From Acetobacteraceae bacterium (GTDB lineage: Bacteria > Pseudomonadota > Alphaproteobacteria > Acetobacterales > Acetobacteraceae): a DNA stretch of 12,182 nt. How positions within the stretch are numbered: the stretch's first letter is position 1; every line of letters starts with the position of its first letter. The DNA is taken from positions 1 to 12,182 of the forward strand of contig DAHWBL010000339.1 of the NCBI GenBank assembly GCA_027323595.1, in the 5' to 3' direction. Position numbers and translations under genes: made by a program. Below the pieces are notes generated by a model, which was given only the letters and a program-made list of their open reading frames with translations, was not told where the DNA came from and did no database searches. Below, piece by piece: positions 7,218-12,182 of the stretch.

Positions 7218-7233
7218 ACTGATCTGGATCAGT
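7218..7233. promoter_or_regulatory. FNR/FixK/ANR-type box upstream of hemA
   Basis: ACTGATCTGGATCAGT is a perfect inverted repeat with 7-base arms around TG. Its core TGAT-N4-ATCA matches the FNR/FixK/ANR consensus TTGAT-N4-ATCAA except for a symmetric T-to-C / A-to-G change at the outermost consensus base of each half-site. It sits in the 127-base gap between the lipoprotein stop and hemA, centred about 109 bases before the hemA ATG. On the - strand a -10-like CGTAAT (7187-7182) follows, which would place the box near -50. Oxygen-responsive FNR-family control of hemA is known in purple alphaproteobacteria; function here is inferred. Confidence 0.65.
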
Positions 7234-7243
7234 CCGCGCCCGG

Positions 7244-7663
7244 TCATTGCGCGTACAGCCGGATCTCGGCCGGGGCGGCCGCCGCGTCGACGCGCATCGA
7301 CAGGGTGATGCGCCCGCGCGGCACGCCCAGGCGTGCCAGCGCGTCGGCCACCGCCCGGCCGGCCGGGTCGAGGGCGACGATGGCGGCGGTGTCCACCCCG
7401 GTCTGGGCGACCTCGAAGGCGACGTCGGGCTTGCGCGCGCGCGCCGCCAGCACGGCCGGGCGCAGCGCGGCGGGCAGATCAAGCCCGGGGCGAGGATGGA
7501 TGGTGGCCAGCGGTGGCGGCCCCCATGGCACCGGCGGCGGCGGCGGTGGCGGCGGCGGGGCCGGTGGCGGGTCGGCGCGGAAGGTGCTCTGGTCGATCAG
7601 CTTGCAGCCGGACAGGCAGCCGATGACAAGCAGTAGCGCGCGGCGGGAATGAATCAGGCCCAT
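7244..7663 (-). CDS. Small proline-rich lipoprotein (139 aa)
   Basis: Unnamed secreted lipoprotein. The N-terminus MGLIHSRRALLLVIGCLSGC is a type II signal peptide: basic n-region (Arg7-Arg8), short hydrophobic core and a lipobox LSGC with Cys20 as the lipidation site. After SQSTF-like residues comes a Pro-rich stretch at ~30-50, including nine consecutive prolines, which could span periplasmic space. The last ~85 residues form a small Ala-rich alpha/beta domain ending LGVPRGRITLSMRVDAAAAP then EIRLYAQ. Its 'GV...RI.....D......VRVY' rhythm recalls the end of OmpA-like domains, but no peptidoglycan-binding motif is visible. The frame is open upstream to 7930, but that would overlap the divergent hydrolase gene and bury the signal peptide, so the ATG at 7663 is chosen; no strong Shine-Dalgarno is seen. 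It is divergent from the M20 hydrolase (61 bases between starts) and lies 127 bases upstream of hemA in the same direction. Confidence 0.75.
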   Translation of the reverse strand: MGLIHSRRALLLVIGCLSGCKLIDQSTFRADPPPAPPPPPPPPPVPWGPPPLATIHPRPGLDLPAALRPAVLAARARKPDVAFEVAQTGVDTAAIVALDPAGRAVADALARLGVPRGRITLSMRVDAAAAPAEIRLYAQ

Positions 7664-7672
7664 GCGCCACGC

Positions 7673-7700
7673 TTGCAGGAAGCCGCGCGGACGGCAAGAT
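7673..7700 (+). promoter_or_regulatory. Weak candidate promoter for the M20 hydrolase
   Basis: TTGCAG (7673-7678) and CAAGAT (7695-7700) are separated by 16 bases, followed ~25 bases later by the ATG. The -10 matches only 3/6 of consensus. The divergent intergenic region is only 61 bases long, so promoters for both genes would have to overlap or lie within the neighbouring gene. Confidence 0.25.
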
Positions 7701-7724
7701 GGGGGCGCACCCGAAGGAGCCGCC

Positions 7725-8999
7725 ATGTCCGCCGACAGCAACCTGCACATCGATCCGGCCCGGCTGTGGGGCAGTCTGATGGAGCTGGCGCGGCCCGAGT
7801 TCGGCGGCACGCCTGATGGCGGCATGCGCCGGGTGGCGCTCAGCGCCTGGGACGGCGCCGGGCGGGACCGCTTTCGCACCTGGTGCGCCGCCGCCGGGCT
7901 GGGGGTGCGCATCGACCCGATCGGCAACATCTTCGCCCGCTACGAGGGCGCCGATCCCGCCCGCGCGCCGGTGCTGGTCGGCAGCCATCTGGACACCCAG
8001 CCCACCGGCGGGCGGTTCGACGGCGTGCTCGGCGTGCTCGCCGGGCTGGAGATGCTGCGCACGCTGGCCGAGGCGGGGGTGCGCCCGGATGCGCCGATCG
8101 AGCTGGTCTGCTGGACCGACGAGGAAGGTGCGCGCTTCGGCCGCGGCCTGATCGGTTCGGGCGTGTGGGCCGGCGAGCTGGCGCTGGCCGCGGCCGAGGC
8201 GCTCACCGACCGCGACGGCATCAGCGTCGCCGCCGCGCTGGAGGCCATCGGCTATCGTGGGCATTCCGCCCCGGGGCCGCTGCCCGACGCCTATTTCGAG
8301 CTGCATATCGAGCAGGGCCCGGTGCTGGAGGATGCCGGCCTGCGCATCGGCGTGGTCACCGGGGCGCAGGCGCAGGCCTGGTTCGAGGCGGTGATCACCG
8401 GGCGCGAGGCGCATGCCGGCACCACGCCGCCGGCGGCGCGGCAGGACGCGCTGGTGGGGGCGGGCCGGATCGTCGACCTGGTGGACCGCATGATGCGCGC
8501 GCGCGGGCAGGATGGGCGCGGCACCGTGGGCCGGCTGGAGGTGCGGCCGAACAGCCCCAACACCATCCCCGGCGAGGTGCGTTTCAGCGTCGAATTCCGC
8601 CACCCCAGCGACGACGAGATCGCCCGGCTGGCCGCGCAGTTCCCGCGCGAGGCCGGCTTCATCGCCCGCGACGCCGGCCTGCGGCTCGACATCGCCCCGC
8701 GCCACCGCATCGCCGCCCAGCCGTTCGACCCGGCCTGCATCGCGCTGGTCGAACAGGCCGCCGCCGGGCTGGGGCTGCCGGCGCGGCGGATGATCTCGGG
8801 CGCCGGGCATGACGCGATCAGCGTGGCGCGCGCCGGGGTGCCGGTGGCGATGATCTTCACCCCGTGTCGCGGCGGGCTGTCGCACAATCCGGCCGAGAGC
8901 ATCACGCCCGAGGAGGCCGCGCAAGGCTGCCAGGTGCTGATGAACGCGGTGCTGGCGCGCGCCACCACCGGACCGGCGGGCACGGCGCGGGAGCCTTGA
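7725..8999 (+). CDS. M20-family Zn-dependent amidohydrolase: N-carbamoyl-L-amino-acid hydrolase / allantoate amidohydrolase type (424 aa)
   Basis: Binuclear metal amidase of the hydantoinase/carbamoylase (HyuC/AmaB) branch of peptidase family M20, hydrolysing the carbamoyl or ureido group of N-carbamoyl amino acids, allantoate or ureidopropionate; probably cytosolic. Metal ligands are in the expected order: His88 in VGSHLDTQPTGGRFDG (85-100), Asp99, Glu133-Glu134 in WTDEEGARFG (130-139), His194 in ELHIEQGPVLE (192-202) and His387 in GGLSHNPAE (383-391). REAHAGTTP (228-236) and RPNSPNTIPG (274-283) mark the dimerisation domain with substrate-binding residues, and SGAGHDA (358-364) is also typical. 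Length fits the family (~410-420). The start is fixed by GAAGGAG (7713-7719) 5 bases before the ATG; the longer frame from 7662 lacks such a site and runs into the divergent gene. No hydantoinase, allantoinase or transporter gene is adjacent, so the natural substrate stays open. Confidence 0.9.
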   Translation: MSADSNLHIDPARLWGSLMELARPEFGGTPDGGMRRVALSAWDGAGRDRFRTWCAAAGLGVRIDPIGNIFARYEGADPARAPVLVGSHLDTQPTGGRFDGVLGVLAGLEMLRTLAEAGVRPDAPIELVCWTDEEGARFGRGLIGSGVWAGELALAAAEALTDRDGISVAAALEAIGYRGHSAPGPLPDAYFELHIEQGPVLEDAGLRIGVVTGAQAQAWFEAVITGREAHAGTTPPAARQDALVGAGRIVDLVDRMMRARGQDGRGTVGRLEVRPNSPNTIPGEVRFSVEFRHPSDDEIARLAAQFPREAGFIARDAGLRLDIAPRHRIAAQPFDPACIALVEQAAAGLGLPARRMISGAGHDAISVARAGVPVAMIFTPCRGGLSHNPAESITPEEAAQGCQVLMNAVLARATTGPAGTAREP

Positions 9000-9010
9000 G
9001 CCAGGCGGGG

Positions 9011-9039
9011 TTGTCGGCGCCGCTGCCCGCTCCTATAGC
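9011..9039 (+). promoter_or_regulatory. Candidate promoter of the tkt-gap-pgk operon
   Basis: TTGTCG (9011-9016), a 17-base spacer, then TATAGC (9034-9039): each hexamer matches 4/6 of the sigma-70 consensus at ideal spacing. It lies in the 66-base gap after the hydrolase stop and would start transcripts ~20 bases before the tkt start, just upstream of its ribosome binding site. Confidence 0.45.
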
Positions 9040-9065
9040 GCCCGGAGAAGATTGCGGAGAGCATA

Positions 9066-11114
9066 TTGGCCAGCACTGACACGGCGTCCGACCCGAGCGC
9101 GCTCGAGCGGCAGCACGCGCTGCTGGCGCGCCCGCGGACGCGCGACACCATGATGGCCAACGCCATCCGCGCGCTCGCCATCGATGCGATCGAGGCGGCC
9201 AATTCCGGCCATCCCGGCCTGCCGCTCGGCATGGCCGACGTCGCCACCGTGCTGTGGTCGCAATTCCTGAAATTCGATGCCGCCGACCCGCGCTGGCCGG
9301 ACCGCGACCGCTTCGTGCTGTCCGCCGGGCATGGGTCGATGCTGCTCTACGCGCTGCTGTATCTGACCGGCCATGCCGGCATGGGCATCGAGCAGCTCAA
9401 GAGCTTTCGCCAGTTGCATTCGCCCGCCGCCGGGCATCCCGAATATGGCGAGCATCCGGCCATCGAGATGACCACCGGCCCGCTCGGCCAGGGCATCGCC
9501 ACCGCGGTCGGCATGGCGCTCGCCGAGCGGGCGATGGCGGCGCGGTTCGGCAAGAGCCTGGTCGATCATCGGACCTGGGTGATCGCCTCGGACGGCGACC
9601 TGATGGAGGGCATCAGCCACGAGGCGGCGGGGCTGGCCGGGCACCTGCAATTATCAAAGCTGTGCGTGCTGTTCGACGATAATCACATTTCGATCGATGG
9701 CGGCACCGAGCTGTCCTGCAACGACGACGCGCTGCGCCGCTTTGCCGCGCATGGCTGGGCGGTGCGCCGCATCGACGGCCACGACCCCGAGCAGATCGCC
9801 GCCGCGCTCGGCTTCGCCCAGCGCAGCCGCAAGCCCACGCTGATCGCCTGCCGCACCATCATCGGCTATGGCGCGCCGACCAAGGCCGGCACCTCGGCCA
9901 CCCATGGCAGCCCGCTCGGCGCCAAGGAAGCCGCCGGCACCAAGGCCGATCTGGGCTGGACCGCGCCGCCCTTCAGCGTGCCCGACGACATTCTCGCCCC
10001 CTGGCGCGAGGCCGGCGGCCGGGGTGCTGTCGCGCGGCGTGGCTGGATCAAGCGCGTCGCGCGCCATCCGCTGCGCGCCGAGATGGAGCGCACGCTGGCC
10101 GGACGCCTGCCGGATGGCTGGCACGAGGCGATGGCTTCGGTGAAGGCGGAATTGCTGCGCACCCGCCCGAAACTGGCCACCCGCCAGTCCAGCCAGAAGG
10201 TGCTCGAAGCGCTGGTGCCGGCGATCCCCGAATTGCTCGGCGGCTCGGCCGATCTGACCGGCTCGGTCGGCACCATCGTCCCCGGCATGGCGTCGGTCTC
10301 GGCGGAGAATTTCGCCGGGCGCTACATGCATTGGGGCATCCGCGAGCACGGCATGGCCGCCGCGATGAACGGCATCGCGCTGCATGGCGGGCTGATCCCG
10401 TATTCGGGCACCTTCCTGGTGTTCAGCGACTATATGCGCCCCGCCATCCGGCTCGCAGCACTGATGCGCCTGCGGGTGGTGCAGGTGCTGACCCATGATT
10501 CGATCGGGCTCGGCGAGGATGGGCCGACGCATCAGCCGATCGAACATCTGGCGTCGCTGCGCGCGATGCCGAACCTGCATGTGTTTCGCCCCGCCGACTC
10601 GATCGAGGTGGCGGAGTGCTGGGAACTGGCGCTGCGTCGCAATGACGGGCCGAGCGCGATGGTGCTGACCCGCCAGGGTCTGCCGGCGCTGCGGGACGAT
10701 GTCGGCGAGAACCGCAGCGCGCGCGGCGCCTATGTGCTCGCCGAGGCGGAGGGGCCCAGGCGGGCGACGCTGATCGCCACCGGCTCGGAGGTGAGCCTTG
10801 CCATGCAGGCGCGCGCCGCGCTCGCCGAGGCGGGCATCGCGGTGGCCGTGGTGTCGATGCCGTGCTGGGACCTGTTCGCGATGCAGGACGATGCCTGGCG
10901 CGCCACGGTTCTGGGCGGCGCCCCGCGCATCGGCATCGAGGCGGCCTGCGGCTTTGGCTGGGAACGCTGGCTCGGGCCGGATGGCAGCTTCATCGGCATG
11001 ACCGGCTTTGGCGCCTCCGCGCCGGCCGACCAGCTTTATCGGCATTTCGGCATCACCGTCGAGGCGATCTGCGCGGCGGTGCGCAAACAATGTGACGACA
11101 ACAGCACGCATTAA
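9066..11114 (+). CDS. tkt: Transketolase (682 aa, TTG start)
   Basis: Thiamine-diphosphate enzyme moving two-carbon ketol units between sugar phosphates in the pentose-phosphate pathway (and the Calvin cycle where present); cytosolic homodimer. The Pyr/PP/C-terminal domain order is intact and length is close to the ~660 typical. Motifs: ANSGHPGLPLGMADVATVLW (45-64; His49), DRFVLSAGHGSMLLYALL (81-98), TTGPLGQGI (136-144), the ThDP/Mg site SDGDLMEGISHE (175-186; Asp176) with DDNHISIDG (204-212; Asn206), ATHGSPLG (278-285; His280), GIREHGMAAAMNGI (424-437; catalytic Glu427) and LGEDGPTHQP (482-491; His489). The first start in frame with a ribosome site is TTG at 9066, after GGAGAG (9056-9061). 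The next Met codons (residues 29-30) would remove the region just before the conserved ANAIRALAID, leaving little N-terminus. It heads an operon with gap (22-base gap) and pgk. Confidence 0.97.
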   Translation: MASTDTASDPSALERQHALLARPRTRDTMMANAIRALAIDAIEAANSGHPGLPLGMADVATVLWSQFLKFDAADPRWPDRDRFVLSAGHGSMLLYALLYLTGHAGMGIEQLKSFRQLHSPAAGHPEYGEHPAIEMTTGPLGQGIATAVGMALAERAMAARFGKSLVDHRTWVIASDGDLMEGISHEAAGLAGHLQLSKLCVLFDDNHISIDGGTELSCNDDALRRFAAHGWAVRRIDGHDPEQIAAALGFAQRSRKPTLIACRTIIGYGAPTKAGTSATHGSPLGAKEAAGTKADLGWTAPPFSVPDDILAPWREAGGRGAVARRGWIKRVARHPLRAEMERTLAGRLPDGWHEAMASVKAELLRTRPKLATRQSSQKVLEALVPAIPELLGGSADLTGSVGTIVPGMASVSAENFAGRYMHWGIREHGMAAAMNGIALHGGLIPYSGTFLVFSDYMRPAIRLAALMRLRVVQVLTHDSIGLGEDGPTHQPIEHLASLRAMPNLHVFRPADSIEVAECWELALRRNDGPSAMVLTRQGLPALRDDVGENRSARGAYVLAEAEGPRRATLIATGSEVSLAMQARAALAEAGIAVAVVSMPCWDLFAMQDDAWRATVLGGAPRIGIEAACGFGWERWLGPDGSFIGMTGFGASAPADQLYRHFGITVEAICAAVRKQCDDNSTH

Positions 11115-11136
11115 GAATCACGCGAGGAGAGACGAC

Positions 11137-12150
11137 ATGGCCGTGAAGGTCGCGATCAACGGGTTCGGGCGCATCGGCCGGCTGGTGCTGCGCGCCATGG
11201 TGGAAAGCGGGCGCACCGACATCGAGCCGGTGCTGATCAATGATCTGGGCAGCGTCGAGGCGAACGCGCATCTGCTGCGCTATGACAGCGTGCATGGCCG
11301 CTTCCCCGGCGAGGTGCATGTCGATGGCGACAAGATCACCATCCATCATGCCGGCCGCGTCTGGGGGCCGATCCGCGTGGTCGCCGAGCGCGATCCGGGC
11401 AAGCTGCCGCTCGCCGGCGTCGATGTGGCGATGGAATGCACCGGGCTGTTCACCTCCAGGGCCGCCGCCGCGCCGCTGCTCGCCGCGGGCGCGCGCCGGG
11501 TGCTGATCTCGGCACCGGCCGACGACGTCGATGCCACCATCGTCTATGGCGTCAATCACCAGGTGCTGACGAGCGGGATGACGATCGTCTCCAACGCGTC
11601 GTGCACCACCAACTGCCTCGCCCCGATGGTCAAGGTGCTGCATGACAGCTTCGGCATCGAGCGCGGCTACATGGTGACCATCCACAGCTACACCGGCGAC
11701 CAGCGCACGGTGGACACGCTGCACAAGGACCTGCATCGCGCCCGCGCGGCGGCGGTGTCGATGATCCCGACCTCGACCGGCGCGGCGCGCGCGGTGGGCC
11801 TCGTGATCCCCGAAATGAAGGGCAAGCTCGACGGCACCGCGATCCGCGTGCCGACCCCCAACGTGTCGCTGGTCTCGCTCGACGCGGTGCTGGCGCGCAA
11901 CGTGACGGTGGCGGATGTGCATGCCGCGATGCGCGCGGCCGCGGATGGGTTCCTCAAGAACATCCTCGTCTACAGCACCGACAAGCTGGTCAGCGTCGAT
12001 TTCAACCATGTCGCCGCCTCGTGCAGCTTCGACGCCACCCAGACCGCGGTGGTGGAGGGCAATTTCCTGCGCGTGGCCGGCTGGTACGACAATGAATGGG
12101 GCTTCTCCAGCCGCATGTCCGACACCGCGGCGCTGCTCGGCGCGCTGTAA
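11137..12150 (+). CDS. gap: Glyceraldehyde-3-phosphate dehydrogenase, type I (337 aa)
   Basis: Tetrameric cytosolic enzyme that reversibly oxidises and phosphorylates glyceraldehyde-3-phosphate to 1,3-bisphosphoglycerate. The Rossmann NAD-binding motif INGFGRIGR (7-15) opens the protein. SNASCTTNCLAP (152-163) carries the catalytic Cys156, and His183 in TIHSYTGDQ (181-189) is the base. IPTSTGAARAVG (210-221) binds phosphate, and WYDNEWGFSSRM lies near the C-terminus. The family length is ~335. The INDLG segment (34-38) with an Asp after the second strand suggests NAD rather than NADP preference, an inference only. The start is set by GAGGAG (11124-11129) 7 bases before the ATG; an open frame extending back to 11008 is inside tkt and is ignored. 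It follows tkt by 22 bases, and its TAA shares its last base with the next ATG (TAATG), so expression with pgk is coupled. Confidence 0.97.
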   Translation: MAVKVAINGFGRIGRLVLRAMVESGRTDIEPVLINDLGSVEANAHLLRYDSVHGRFPGEVHVDGDKITIHHAGRVWGPIRVVAERDPGKLPLAGVDVAMECTGLFTSRAAAAPLLAAGARRVLISAPADDVDATIVYGVNHQVLTSGMTIVSNASCTTNCLAPMVKVLHDSFGIERGYMVTIHSYTGDQRTVDTLHKDLHRARAAAVSMIPTSTGAARAVGLVIPEMKGKLDGTAIRVPTPNVSLVSLDAVLARNVTVADVHAAMRAAADGFLKNILVYSTDKLVSVDFNHVAASCSFDATQTAVVEGNFLRVAGWYDNEWGFSSRMSDTAALLGAL

Positions 12151-12182
12151 TGGCGGGGTTCCGCACGCTCGATGGCGTGGCC
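12150..12182 (+). CDS. pgk: Start of phosphoglycerate kinase (first 11 codons; runs off window)
   Basis: The ATG at 12150 overlaps the gap stop as TAATG. The 11 visible codons read MAGFRTLDGVA, which matches the beginning of alphaproteobacterial Pgk proteins (M-x-x-FRTLD-x-(D/V), just before the GKRVLVRVDLNVP motif). Together with the well-known gap-pgk order this makes Pgk by far the likeliest product. The enzyme transfers phosphate from 1,3-bisphosphoglycerate to ADP. Too little sequence is visible for a domain-level check. Confidence 0.72.
   Translation, partial: MAGFRTLDGVA

Noticed and set aside
7662..7724. Earlier ATG for the M20 hydrolase
   Set aside because: The extra 21 residues are basic and unlike the family, and a strong GAAGGAG sits correctly before the ATG at 7725.
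7664..7930. N-terminal extension of the lipoprotein frame
   Set aside because: It would overlap the divergent hydrolase gene and place a clear type II signal peptide in the middle of the protein; the ATG at 7663 explains the signal peptide.
7479..8924. 481-codon - strand frame opposite the M20 hydrolase
   Set aside because: It is antisense to an intact hydrolase and overlaps the lipoprotein gene in another frame; the composition is typical of a shadow.
9654..11111. 485-codon - strand frame opposite transketolase
   Set aside because: Same shadow pattern; the + strand has a complete transketolase.
11008..11136. Earlier start for glyceraldehyde-3-phosphate dehydrogenase
   Set aside because: The extension lies inside the tkt coding region, while GAGGAG plus ATG at 11137 gives the canonical N-terminus ahead of INGFGRIGR.

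Overview
The window is very GC-rich, with strong third-position G/C in every gene. It looks like a chromosomal segment of an alphaproteobacterium, probably Rhodospirillales/Acetobacteraceae-like. The main support is a 5-aminolevulinate synthase (Shemin/C4 heme pathway, typical of Alphaproteobacteria), the form of the GroEL tail, and a tkt-gap-pgk order. The family-level placement is inference. No IS element, tRNA, rRNA, CRISPR array or phage gene was seen, so this is mostly ordinary chromosome with one accessory-looking block in the middle.

Layout on the + strand: (1) the 3' part of groL (GroEL), closed by a strong intrinsic terminator; (2) a monocistronic cold-shock protein gene with a consensus -35 element, an inverted repeat in its promoter and a structured leader; (3) a ~280-base spacer with two GC hairpins and a 14-base tandem repeat; (4) a three-gene co-directional block at 1771-5874. 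This block holds an unrecognised two-part protein with a Lys-every-fourth-residue tail, a GT4 glycosyltransferase and a GT-C-like polytopic membrane protein overlapping it by 8 bases. Together these look like a small cell-surface glycan or glycoconjugate unit.

The - strand then carries hemA (5-aminolevulinate synthase), which converges on the GT-C gene with only 6 bases between stop codons. Upstream of hemA in the same direction is a small proline-rich lipoprotein gene. Between the two is a 16-base perfect inverted repeat that fits the FNR/FixK/ANR box core (TGAT-N4-ATCA), suggesting oxygen control of heme synthesis.

Divergent from the lipoprotein, the + strand continues with an M20-family Zn amidohydrolase (N-carbamoyl-L-amino-acid hydrolase/allantoate amidohydrolase type). 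A carbon-metabolism operon follows: transketolase (TTG start), glyceraldehyde-3-phosphate dehydrogenase, and the first 11 codons of what is very probably phosphoglycerate kinase, whose ATG overlaps the gap stop codon (TAATG). The most interesting parts are the novel protein at 1771-2901 with its glycosyltransferase neighbours, and the FNR-type box in front of hemA.
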